Source: Nitrososphaerales archaeon
GTDB lineage: Archaea; Thermoproteota; Nitrososphaeria; Nitrososphaerales; Gagatemarchaeaceae
Length of the DNA stretch: 10,841 nucleotides
NCBI GenBank assembly: GCA_030044375.1
Contig: JASHVX010000132.1
Location: 1-10,841 of the forward strand
Direction: 5' to 3'
The notes beneath the pieces are model-generated. The model was not told the DNA's origin, did not search any database, and saw nothing but the letters and a program-made list of their open reading frames with translations. The position numbers and the translations under genes are program-made. Each line of letters begins with the position of its first letter. Position 1 is the first letter of the stretch. Shown here piece by piece: positions 1 to 7,456 of this stretch.

Positions 1-1228
1 TCACCATGAACTCCGCGAGGAAGCTCGCGAAAGGAGGGAGGCCCATCGCAGCCGCGGAGCCGAGGACGAGGATGGTCGCCGTCCTGGGCATGGAGGACCC
101 CAGCCCTTTGAGCAGGGGGATCTCCCTGGTCCCTGCCTGGTGGTGTATGTACCCGGAGAGCATGAAGAGGCACCCGACCGCGAGCGCGTGCGCGAACATC
201 ATGAAGATGGCCCCCTGGACGCCCAACAGGCTCCCGGAGACTATGGTGGCGTAGGCCCCGAAGAGCACGAAGCCCATGTGGTTTATGCTCGTGAAGGCTA
301 TCATCTTCTTCAAGTCCTTCTGCAATATCGCCGCGAAGGCGCCGTAGAACATCGAGAAGAGGGCGAGCGCGAGGAAGACCCAGGCGTACTGGGCAGACGC
401 GTTCGGGAAGAGCCCCAGGCTTATCCTCAGGAACCCGTATCCTCCCATCTTCAGCAGCACGCCTGCGAGCAGCACGGAGATGGGGGAGGGAGCCTCGACG
501 TGGGCGTCAGGCAGCCAGGTGTGGAACGGGACCAGTGGGAGCTTGACGGCGAAGCCTATGAAGGACGCCAGGAGCGGGAGGTACTGGAGCCCGTCTGGTA
601 TGTGCCCCGCCAGGCTCGTTATGTCGAACGAGGCCGCCATCCCGGCGCCGCTCATGCCGAGGTAGACGTAGAGGAAGCCGAGGAGCATTATCGTACTGCC
701 GGAGTACGTGAATATGATGAACTTCATGGCCGCGTACTTCCGGCGAGGGCCGCCCCATATCCCGATGAAGAAGAACATGGGGATGAGGACTATCTCCCAG
801 AAGATGTAGAACATTATCAGGTTCAGGGAGGTGAACACGCCCATGATCGACCCCTCGAAGAGGAAGATCAGCGCGTAGTACTCCGCCTCGTGGTGGTCGA
901 TCAGCTTCCTCGACCCGATTATCACCATGATGGTGAGGAGGGCGGAGACGAAGATCAGGGGTGAGCTAAGCCCGTCGACTCCGAGGAAGTAGTCGAGGCC
1001 GAGGAAGTTGAAGTTGACCCAGGAGTACCTCTCCTGAAGGAGGAACTGCCCCGGGGCAGGCGGGGTGGCGTACACCCGCCATGAGACGTAAGACGCGATG
1101 AGCATGACGACCACGCTGAGAGCCAGTGAGGAGTAGATCCCCCAGCGCTTGTTCGCCCTCACGATCAGGTAGATCAGGGGTGCAGCGACCACCGGCAGGA
1201 AGATCAGGAGCGAGAGGACGAAGCTCAT
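1..1228 (-). CDS. nuoM: NuoM, canonical proton-pumping complex I subunit (partial, C-terminus beyond window)
   Basis: This is an antiporter-like membrane subunit of complex I, translated from ATG at 1228 to the window edge (409 residues of an expected ~490-500). The family signature is clear: FLGVDGLS at 81-88, FWEIVLIP at 143-150 carrying the TM5 glutamate E145, FAVKLPLVPFHTWLPDAHVEAP at 226-247 with the TM7 lysine K229, and LLKMGGYGFLRI at 258-269 with the TM8 lysine K260. INHMGF is at 315-320. E406, in the last visible residues (FLAEFM), matches the TM12 glutamate of NuoM. All expected proton-path charges in the visible part are present. The ATG overlaps the nuoL stop as ATGA (1225-1228), so the two genes are translationally coupled. 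It follows nuoL and a separate NuoM-like gene, so it is the third antiporter-type subunit in the operon; nuoN probably follows off the left edge. Family assignment is very secure. Confidence 0.95.
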   Translation of the reverse strand, partial: MSFVLSLLIFLPVVAAPLIYLIVRANKRWGIYSSLALSVVVMLIASYVSWRVYATPPAPGQFLLQERYSWVNFNFLGLDYFLGVDGLSSPLIFVSALLTIMVIIGSRKLIDHHEAEYYALIFLFEGSIMGVFTSLNLIMFYIFWEIVLIPMFFFIGIWGGPRRKYAAMKFIIFTYSGSTIMLLGFLYVYLGMSGAGMAASFDITSLAGHIPDGLQYLPLLASFIGFAVKLPLVPFHTWLPDAHVEAPSPISVLLAGVLLKMGGYGFLRISLGLFPNASAQYAWVFLALALFSMFYGAFAAILQKDLKKMIAFTSINHMGFVLFGAYATIVSGSLLGVQGAIFMMFAHALAVGCLFMLSGYIHHQAGTREIPLLKGLGSSMPRTATILVLGSAAAMGLPPFASFLAEFMV

Positions 1229-3435
1229 GGCAGCTTCACTCCCAGATTCACTCCGAGCGCTATCAGCAGGAGGAGCACCATCACGATGATGCCCACGGCG
1301 AAGACCTGCACGTACTGCTCCACTATGCCGGTCTGAAGCCTCCTGAGCGTCCTTGATATCGCCTGGCCAGCAGTCGCGAACCCGTTCGCCACGCCGTCGA
1401 CGATCCTCGCGTCGACCCAGTTACCTGCCGTCGAGAAGGACGTGCCCAGCACGATCCCTGCCTCGTTGACACGGAAGAGCCCCCTGAAGTCGAACGTGTC
1501 GCTCAGCCAGGCCGAGGCAGCCATGGGCGCATCGACGAACACCCTGTAGTAGAACGCGTTGATGTACCATCTGTTGTAGAGGAACGAGTACAGGCCGTGC
1601 AAGGCGCCTGAAGGTCCCACGAACTTCGACGGCGACGACATCCTGAAGATGTACAGAGCCGACGCCGCCAGGAGCCCTATCGCCACGAACACTATCGTGA
1701 TGGCGGAGGCCTCGAGGTTGAGGCTGGCCGCGGGGGAGGCGGCGGCCTGAGGATATAGCGACCGGATGTAGCTCGACGCTGCCGAGTCGAGCGCCGCCTC
1801 GATGTCGAGCGAGGGCACGGCGACCCCGGCCAAGGCGACGAGGCCGATCAGCACAGTGGCTCCTGCGAGGAGAGCATATGGTACGGACATGAGCAGGCTG
1901 GGTTCGTGGACGTGGTGCCCGGACTCTTCCACGCTCTGCAGGCGCTTGCTGCTCCCTCCGAAGAACACGAGGCCCAGCATCCTGAACGAGTAGAACGCGG
2001 TGAGGCCGGCGGTGACAGCTCCGACGGCGAAGAGGGCGTACTGGCCCGAGCTGAAGGCGACGCCGAGGACCGCGTCCTTGCTCCAGAAGCCGCTGAAGGG
2101 AGGTATCCCGGACAGCGACGCGACAGCTATGAGGCAAGCCGCGAACGTGAGCTTCATCTTGCCTCTCAGGCCTCCCATGTCGCTGATGTACTTCGAGTCG
2201 GCCGCGTGGATGAGGGCTCCGGCTGCCAGGAAGAGGGCCGCCTTGAAGATGGCGTGGCTCATCAGCTGATAGAGGCTCGCCGCGAGGCCGGCCGCGAAGT
2301 TGGTCGACAGGCCTGCGACCCCGACGGCCATCATCATGTACCCTATCTGCGACATTGTGGAGTATGCGAGGATCTTCTTGAGCTCGAAGCCGACAAGCGC
2401 CTGGCTCGCCGCCATCAGGGCCGTGAATGCCCCTATCCAGGCGACCGTCAGGAAGAAGGGCTGGATCGTCGAGACCCCCATCCCTGGGTTGAGGAGGACG
2501 GCGAAGTAGAACAGCGGCGCGACCCTGGCCACCAGGACGACGCCGGCGTTCACCATGGTCGCCGCGTGGATGAGCGCAGAGACCGGCGCGGGCCCGGCCA
2601 TGGCGTCAGGAAGCCACTCGTGCAAAGGGAACTGCGCCGACTTGCCTATCGCGCCGCCGAAGATCAGGACGGCGACTGGGACCAGGAGCCCCGCATGGGC
2701 CAGCTTCGGCACCCAGACCCCCGAGGTGGAGGCCAGCAGGGAGTAGTTGAACGTCCCCGAGTAGTAGAAGAGGATGAGTATGCCCGCCAGCATGGCCACG
2801 TCGCCTATCCTGGTCATCACGAACGCCTTCATCCCGGCGTGCGAAGGAGGGTACGCCTGGTCCTCCCCGAGCGCCTTGTCGCCGGGGGTCCCCACCCAGT
2901 CCTTCGTCTCGTCCTTCCAGTAGTGGCCGATCAGCGCATAGCTGCACAGCCCGACCATCTCCCACCCGATGAAGAGCGAGAGGAGGTTGTCGGAGAGCAC
3001 GATCAGCTGCATGCTGCCGACGAAGAGGCTGACGAAGAAGAAGAACCGGTTGACCCCGCCGTCGTCCTTCATGTATTCGATGCTGTAGACCATCACGAGG
3101 AGGCTTATCCAGGCGACGACGTTCGCGAGTATCGCGGTGTAGGGGTCGGTGAGCACGCCCATGGTCAGGCCGGAGAAGCCTGACACCCCCGAGACCCACG
3201 GCCCCGTGATCCAAGGCACCGACTTCGGTATTACTGAGTAGGTCACCTGCAGGCTCTGGCCGGTGAGCGTGGGGAGGAGCATCGTGAACGCGAAGAGAGC
3301 CGAGAGGGCCGAGAAGGCGACGGCCACGTAGCCCGACCTCCTGCCCGCCCTCCTCAGCGCGGCGGTGGCGAGGGCGCCGACGAAGGGAAGGATGAAGACG
3401 AGCCAGACGAAGTAGGAAGGGATGACGTAGGTCAT
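1225..3435 (-). CDS. nuoL: NuoL, distal proton-pumping complex I subunit with enlarged C-terminal lateral-helix region
   Basis: This 736-residue NuoL is longer than the ~610 residues usual for bacterial NuoL. Hallmarks: FIGWEMVGLCSYALIG at 155-170 (TM5 glutamate E159), GGAIGKSAQFPLHEWLPDAMAGPAPVSALIHAATMVNAGV at 260-299 (TM7 lysine K265, H288/H290-type region), LKKILAYSTMSQIGYM at 352-367, LMSHAIFKAALFLAAG at 391-406 (K398) and PPFSGFWSKDAVL at 445-457 (D454). Many hydrophobic segments follow one another to a final one at about 711-728. The C-terminal part that should form the long amphipathic helix along the membrane arm starts near NRWYINAFYY (621-630). The stretch from W623 to Y708 is 86 residues, whereas I recall about 58 in the E. 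coli protein, so some 25-28 residues appear inserted, roughly within 645-672. The start ATG overlaps the upstream stop (3432-3435), and the stop overlaps the nuoM start. Confidence 0.96.
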   Translation of the reverse strand: MTYVIPSYFVWLVFILPFVGALATAALRRAGRRSGYVAVAFSALSALFAFTMLLPTLTGQSLQVTYSVIPKSVPWITGPWVSGVSGFSGLTMGVLTDPYTAILANVVAWISLLVMVYSIEYMKDDGGVNRFFFFVSLFVGSMQLIVLSDNLLSLFIGWEMVGLCSYALIGHYWKDETKDWVGTPGDKALGEDQAYPPSHAGMKAFVMTRIGDVAMLAGILILFYYSGTFNYSLLASTSGVWVPKLAHAGLLVPVAVLIFGGAIGKSAQFPLHEWLPDAMAGPAPVSALIHAATMVNAGVVLVARVAPLFYFAVLLNPGMGVSTIQPFFLTVAWIGAFTALMAASQALVGFELKKILAYSTMSQIGYMMMAVGVAGLSTNFAAGLAASLYQLMSHAIFKAALFLAAGALIHAADSKYISDMGGLRGKMKLTFAACLIAVASLSGIPPFSGFWSKDAVLGVAFSSGQYALFAVGAVTAGLTAFYSFRMLGLVFFGGSSKRLQSVEESGHHVHEPSLLMSVPYALLAGATVLIGLVALAGVAVPSLDIEAALDSAASSYIRSLYPQAAASPAASLNLEASAITIVFVAIGLLAASALYIFRMSSPSKFVGPSGALHGLYSFLYNRWYINAFYYRVFVDAPMAASAWLSDTFDFRGLFRVNEAGIVLGTSFSTAGNWVDARIVDGVANGFATAGQAISRTLRRLQTGIVEQYVQVFAVGIIVMVLLLLIALGVNLGVKLP

Positions 3436-4952
3436 GCCCCGATCCTGCCTCCGACCAGGTTGTGCGTGACGAACGATATGATCGTCTTCGAGACAAGGTC
3501 AGGGTATATGCCGATCGCTATCGAGAGGACGACCATCGCGAGGAGAGGCAGCGTCATGGAGAGCGGAGCGTCCTTCACGCCCTCCAAGGCGGGAGGGAGA
3601 CTGCCGAAGAAGATCTTCCTGACGGGCCAGAACGTGTACGCCACAGTGAACAGGGTCGCTATCAGGCCGAGCGCGGCTACCGCCAGGTATGCCTGGGACC
3701 CTGTCGCGCCCGGCGAGAAGATGCCAGCGAACATTATCCACTCGGCCTGGAACCCGCTGGTGGGCGGGACGGCCGAGAGTATCAGGGCGCCAAGCACGAA
3801 CAGGGCTGCGGTGAATGGCATCTTCCCGGCGAGGCCGCCCATCTGCTTCGTGTCCCTCAGCCCGGTCTCGGTGACGAGGATCCCGGCGACGGCGAACATC
3901 ACGAACTTGCCGATTATGTGGCTGACGAAGTAGAAGACGCCTCCCGCGACCCCGAGCGCCGAGAAGCTCGCCAAGCCCAGTATGGAGTACGCATTCTGGC
4001 TCATCGTGGACCATGCGAAAATGTACTTGACGTCGCTCTGCGCCAGAGTCACGGCGCCGCCGTAGAACATCGTGACCACCGCCCACACCATGAGAGGGAG
4101 GCTGAAGGCCTGGAAGGTGGACGGGGTGCCCAGGAGCAGCAGCCGCGCGATGACGTAGGTGCCCACCCCGGAGACGATCGCCATCACCGGGGCGAAGGCG
4201 GTGGGCGGCTCGGCCTCGGTTATGGGGAGCCACATGTGGAGCCCGAAGATCCCCATCTTGACGAGCCATCCGATGAGTATGAGGCCGACGACCCAATACG
4301 CCAGCGACGTCCCCTGGACCGCGCTCAGGTCGCTTATCATGAAGCTCCCAGTCTGGCTGTAAGCGAGGGCGATACCGGCGAGGAAGATGAAGGCCCCGAG
4401 CTGGTTCCAGATTATGTAGGTTATCCCGACGCGCTCCTTCTCGACGTACCCGAAGAAGCTGATGATCAGGAAGGTCGGTATGAGGACCATCTCGAGGAAG
4501 AGATAGAGCTCTATGAGGTTCGTCGACAGGACGATCCCGGCGAGGCCCGAGGCTACGAGCAGGTAGTTCATGTAATAGAGCCCGAACCTCGCAGGCTTGG
4601 GCCCGCCGTAGAGGGCGGCGATCCTCTTCTCCATGTACGGCATCGAGTACACCGCCGCGGCGGCGAGCACCACGTTCATCACTACGACCACCGGGAAGCT
4701 CAGCCCGTCCGCAAGGAAACCGAAGGTCAGGATGTTGGCCTGGGCAGAGCCCGCCCAGACATAGCTCTCGGCGAGCGACCCGCCTCCGAAGACCTGGGCT
4801 GTTCCGGCCGCGAGGAGGGCGAGGGTCGAGACAACGAGCCCGGCGAAGGCGACCCACCCCGCGTTCTTGCCGACTCTGCCAGCTGCGAGGTAGCAGATCG
4901 CGGCAGTGGCGATCGGCAGAGTCACCGATAGGAGGAGGACAGGGAACTGCAC
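3432..4952 (-). CDS. NuoM-family antiporter-like complex I subunit (probable extra pump subunit)
   Basis: This 506-residue polytopic protein belongs to the NuoL/M/N and MrpA/D antiporter-like family. Visible key residues are E154 in LFLEMVLIP (151-158), K232 in WLVKMGIFGLHMWLP (229-243), K349 in SHIIGKF (344-350) and E404 in SGFQAEW (399-405), which match the TM5 Glu, TM7 Lys, mid-membrane Lys and TM12 Glu of the family. The loop after WLP reads ITEAEPPTAFAP rather than DAHVEAP, so it is clearly different from the canonical NuoM encoded two genes later. It sits between nuoK and nuoL, a place where Fpo-type operons go straight from K to L. The start is GTG at 4952, with AAGGAGAG about 13-20 nt upstream; 59 nt separate it from nuoK. 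Its stop overlaps the nuoL ATG. Annotation pipelines would probably call it NuoM. A strict orthology call (NuoM, NuoM2, MrpD-like or divergent NuoN) needs a tree. Confidence 0.92.
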   Translation of the reverse strand: MQFPVLLLSVTLPIATAAICYLAAGRVGKNAGWVAFAGLVVSTLALLAAGTAQVFGGGSLAESYVWAGSAQANILTFGFLADGLSFPVVVVMNVVLAAAAVYSMPYMEKRIAALYGGPKPARFGLYYMNYLLVASGLAGIVLSTNLIELYLFLEMVLIPTFLIISFFGYVEKERVGITYIIWNQLGAFIFLAGIALAYSQTGSFMISDLSAVQGTSLAYWVVGLILIGWLVKMGIFGLHMWLPITEAEPPTAFAPVMAIVSGVGTYVIARLLLLGTPSTFQAFSLPLMVWAVVTMFYGGAVTLAQSDVKYIFAWSTMSQNAYSILGLASFSALGVAGGVFYFVSHIIGKFVMFAVAGILVTETGLRDTKQMGGLAGKMPFTAALFVLGALILSAVPPTSGFQAEWIMFAGIFSPGATGSQAYLAVAALGLIATLFTVAYTFWPVRKIFFGSLPPALEGVKDAPLSMTLPLLAMVVLSIAIGIYPDLVSKTIISFVTHNLVGGRIGA

Positions 4953-5011
4953 TGACGCCTACGCTCTCCTTGCTTTCCCTGGAATCCGGAGGGTGGTTTT
5001 TCTTGCCATGC

Positions 5012-5335
5012 TTAGCCCTCCATCGAGTTCAGGTCGCTCACGTCCACGTCCTGGTGCAGCCTGTACGCTACTACCACAATCGCGAGGATCACCGCGGCCT
5101 CGGCGGCGGCCAGCGCGATGGAGAACAGCACGAAGGTCTGCCCCAGGGCGTTGGAGCCCGGTCCCACTGAGGACGGGAGGTACTGGTCGAAGGCGACGAA
5201 GTTGAGGTTGGCCGCGTTTATCATTATCTCGACTGCGAAGAGCAGCCGCAGGGCGTTCCTCTTGGTGACGAGGCCATAGACCCCTATCCCGAACAGCATG
5301 GCGGAGACGATGACGAAGTCGGAGAGCGAGTTCAC
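5012..5335 (-). CDS. nuoK: NuoK, small membrane subunit of complex I
   Basis: This is a 107-residue protein, close to the ~100 residues usual for NuoK (MrpC/MnhC-like). It has three membrane segments, at about 6-22, 28-48 and 66-91. The conserved buried glutamates of the proton path are both visible: E36 in LFAVEIMINAANLNFVAF (32-49) and E79 in LAAAEAAV (75-82). The start chosen is GTG at 5335, which overlaps the nuoJ stop codon as GTGA (5332-5335). The reading frame stays open further upstream, but that extension runs through nuoJ in another frame and does not resemble NuoK. The C-terminal tail after TM3 is short and acidic (DVDVSDLNSMEG). Stop is TAA at 5012-5014. Confidence 0.96.
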   Translation of the reverse strand: MNSLSDFVIVSAMLFGIGVYGLVTKRNALRLLFAVEIMINAANLNFVAFDQYLPSSVGPGSNALGQTFVLFSIALAAAEAAVILAIVVVAYRLHQDVDVSDLNSMEG

Positions 5336-5838
5336 TGCTGCTTCTCCTCCCTGTCGGTCCTTGACAAGGTCAGGGCGCCCACTATGGCGGCGCCGAGCAC
5401 CAGGGCCAGGACTTCGAGTATGGGCGCGTACGTGGTCGATATGAGCTGGCCTATCTGGACGAACCCTGCCGTGTTCTGTATCTGAGTGTCGTTGGAGATG
5501 TCGCTGGACAGCGCGGCGATGGCAAGGGCCAGCACCAGCACGACCCCCGTCAGGATTCCCGCGACCTTCGTGAGCGACCTCACGGGCAGCTCCTTTGCCC
5601 ACCTCTCCTGCCTGACCAGCATGACCGTGAAGAGTATCAGGACCGCGACTGCCCCTATGTAGACGGCTATCTGGAACACGGCGACGTATGGCGCGTCGAG
5701 GAGGAAGAAGAACGCGGCCACCCCGAACAGGCTCCCGGCGAGGCCGATGGCGCCGTACACGATCTCCTTCGCTTCGAGGGCTATCAGGGCGCCGCCCACC
5801 GTGACTATCGCCATGGCGATGAAGACCGCGTCAACCAT
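5332..5838 (-). CDS. nuoJ: NuoJ, membrane subunit of complex I
   Basis: This is a 168-residue integral membrane protein of normal NuoJ length. The diagnostic TM3 segment DAPYVAVFQIAVYIGAVAVL lies at 48-67 and continues into ILFTVMLV, with the conserved tyrosine of the pi-bulge helix at Y60. Further membrane segments are at about 3-20, 27-47, 90-109 and 138-158. NuoJ forms the base of the membrane arm next to NuoK and NuoH and relays conformational change from the quinone site to the antiporter subunits. The ATG at 5838 lies 8 nt inside the end of nuoI, and the stop overlaps the nuoK GTG, so translation is likely coupled. No odd features were seen. Confidence 0.96.
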   Translation of the reverse strand: MVDAVFIAMAIVTVGGALIALEAKEIVYGAIGLAGSLFGVAAFFFLLDAPYVAVFQIAVYIGAVAVLILFTVMLVRQERWAKELPVRSLTKVAGILTGVVLVLALAIAALSSDISNDTQIQNTAGFVQIGQLISTTYAPILEVLALVLGAAIVGALTLSRTDREEKQQ

Positions 5839-7453
5839 GTGTCGCTATCCCCTTCTCGGTGTCGAGCTTGACCTTCTTCAGCTGCCCCTCCTCCTTCGGA
5901 GGGACGGCCAGCATGTCGGGCGTGTACTTCAGGCCCATCTTGTCGTAGGCAGAGAGCTCGTAGTCGTTCGTCATGTAGAGCGCGTCGAAGGGACAGGCAT
6001 CTATGCACAATCCGCAGAAGACGCAGTTATGAACTGCGATATTTGCAGAGACATAGCTGTTATCATCGACTACTTCCATGTTATAGACCTTCTCGCCAGT
6101 TACCTCTTCGGTTGACACTTCGACCACAGGGGACGCGATCATTCCATCGGTCATCTTGACATAGGAGTGAGAGTGCGAAGGGCTGTTCTCCGCCCTGATT
6201 TCGACGAGCTTGCCCATTTCTTCGACGTATGGGCTGTGCACCGTCACGGAGTAGCAGGTCTTCCTGTTAGCTTGATTGTTGATGCTGACTGACGACAGTA
6301 TCCCGAGCCGCGCCAGAATGTAGGAGTACTGCGTGGCGAGGACATGAGAAGTGGTACGGATGACGAAGAAGTTGGAGTGCATTGCGTGTTTGTAGGAGTA
6401 GTACTTGTTTGAGTAGTGCCCGTCACCCCAGTATGCAGCCCGTACGATCTCTGACTGGATGTCGCGCTGGAGTGTGAGCGCCCACGGAGGCAGGACCTTT
6501 TTGTCGCAGAAGGTCCCGAATTGCTTGAAGAAAGCTGCCACCTTTACAGAGTCGACGACAAGCTTCAGGCCTTTGGACCTCTTGTCGGGCTTTACTGAAA
6601 CAGTCTCGTTGAAGACCGCCTTCACGCACCTCTCGATGTCAGTTTGTAGGTCGACTTCCTCCTTGTTGATGTCGAAGGAGACCCTGTACCTGTTGCAGTT
6701 CCCTTCGGATAGGTAATACCCGACAAGCCTGCCTAGCTCGGGCGTGAACTGCAGCGCCACCCTCTCCACGGTGAAGTAACCTCCCCTCCCGGCCGGGTGG
6801 TATAGCTCGTAGTTGTACGAGAGGACGGGGACCTCTATGGTCTCTGCGACCATCGGTCTGGTCAGGTATGTCCTATACCCGATTGAGGACGGAAATGCCC
6901 ACTTGGTAACGCCGCCTGAGTACACCAGTACAGGATGCTCTTCTGTAACCGAGAGTCTCTGATCGTTCCCCAGAGTCCTGAAGGTGTACATGCGACCCGT
7001 GTACTCGCGCTCGTACACTTCGGTGACTTCCTTGAAGTTCCCTTTGTGCGTCAGAACTTTGTCGCCGACCTTGACGCTCTCGATCGGTTTGATACCATCG
7101 AATGTGATGACGGGGGTCCCGGCCCTTACGCACCGGCCATAGTCAACCGCGGGCCAGATGTCCTTCTTGTTCTGCGGCTTGGCCTTCGGCACCTTCTGCA
7201 TGTCTATGGCGACCGCGACTCCGTCGCATGCAATCGCGCAGAGCTGGCAGCCGGTGCACTTGTCCATGAAGAGTATGTGCCGCCCCTTGAATCCAGGGAG
7301 CCCTACTCCCTGCTTTGCGTCGTACTTGTAGCCCGTGCCTTCCAGGTCCAGCTTCTGCTCTGGGTACCTCAGCGTCATCCTCGGGTGGAACAGGTGCCTT
7401 ATGCCGCTCCACGTGGCGGAGAAGACGCCCTTGATGTAAGACCAGGTCCCCAA
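5831..7453 (-). CDS. nuoI: NuoI, two-[4Fe-4S] ferredoxin-like subunit of complex I, interrupted by an intein
   Basis: The 540-residue precursor consists of an N-extein (1-107), an intein (108-476) and a C-extein (477-540). The spliced protein would be 171 residues, normal for NuoI. It carries the last iron-sulfur clusters before the quinone. The first motif is C66-x2-C69-x2-C72-x3-C76 (followed by DG instead of the common P), and the second is C477-x2-C480-x2-C483-x3-C487-P. The N-terminal segment SATWSGIRHLF (12-22) and LRYPEQK (28-34) match the membrane-associated N-terminus of the family. The start at 7453 is TTG, 3 nt after the nuoH stop, with GGGAG upstream; an ATG at residue 26 would cut off the conserved N-terminus. 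The unspliced protein would lack a contiguous second cluster motif, so complex I assembly probably depends on splicing. The gene overlaps nuoJ by 8 nt. Confidence 0.95.
   Translation of the reverse strand: MGTWSYIKGVFSATWSGIRHLFHPRMTLRYPEQKLDLEGTGYKYDAKQGVGLPGFKGRHILFMDKCTGCQLCAIACDGVAVAIDMQKVPKAKPQNKKDIWPAVDYGRCVRAGTPVITFDGIKPIESVKVGDKVLTHKGNFKEVTEVYEREYTGRMYTFRTLGNDQRLSVTEEHPVLVYSGGVTKWAFPSSIGYRTYLTRPMVAETIEVPVLSYNYELYHPAGRGGYFTVERVALQFTPELGRLVGYYLSEGNCNRYRVSFDINKEEVDLQTDIERCVKAVFNETVSVKPDKRSKGLKLVVDSVKVAAFFKQFGTFCDKKVLPPWALTLQRDIQSEIVRAAYWGDGHYSNKYYSYKHAMHSNFFVIRTTSHVLATQYSYILARLGILSSVSINNQANRKTCYSVTVHSPYVEEMGKLVEIRAENSPSHSHSYVKMTDGMIASPVVEVSTEEVTGEKVYNMEVVDDNSYVSANIAVHNCVFCGLCIDACPFDALYMTNDYELSAYDKMGLKYTPDMLAVPPKEEGQLKKVKLDTEKGIATHG
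6026..7132 (-). mobile_element. Intein with LAGLIDADG (DOD) homing endonuclease domain, inserted in NuoI
   Basis: This in-frame 369-residue element splits NuoI at YGR/C. Block A is CVRAGTPVITFDGIKPIESV (precursor 108-127), starting with the nucleophile C108. Block B contains LSVTEEHPV (167-175) with the TxxH pair T170 and H173. The splicing C-terminus is VYNMEVVDDNSYVSA (456-470), followed by NIAVHN (471-476), with penultimate H475 and terminal N476. The +1 residue is C477. Every expected catalytic splicing residue is therefore present. Between the splicing halves are two dodecapeptide motifs, LGRLVGYYLSEGN (240-252, acidic residue E250) and IVRAAYWGDGHYS (336-348, acidic residue D344), typical of a two-motif LAGLIDADG endonuclease that looks intact. 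Base composition is less GC-rich than the host gene (27 of 60 G+C at 6361-6420, against 40 of 60 at 5341-5400), which suggests recent arrival. Confidence 0.95.
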
Positions 7454-7456
7454 GCT

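Noticed and set aside
1906..3183. Long plus-strand open frame of 425 codons opposite nuoL
   Set aside because: It lies fully antisense to a well-conserved nuoL. Its charged, low-hydrophobicity translation is what a GC-rich membrane gene gives on the opposite strand.
3462..4931. Long plus-strand open frame of 489 codons opposite the NuoM-like gene
   Set aside because: It is a shadow of the real minus-strand gene; the translation is dominated by E, R, D, H and G with no recognisable domain.
5336..5602. Upstream extension of the nuoK reading frame (to 196 codons)
   Set aside because: The extension runs through nuoJ in a different frame, is arginine-, glycine- and histidine-rich and unlike NuoK; the GTG overlapping the nuoJ stop gives a normal-length protein.
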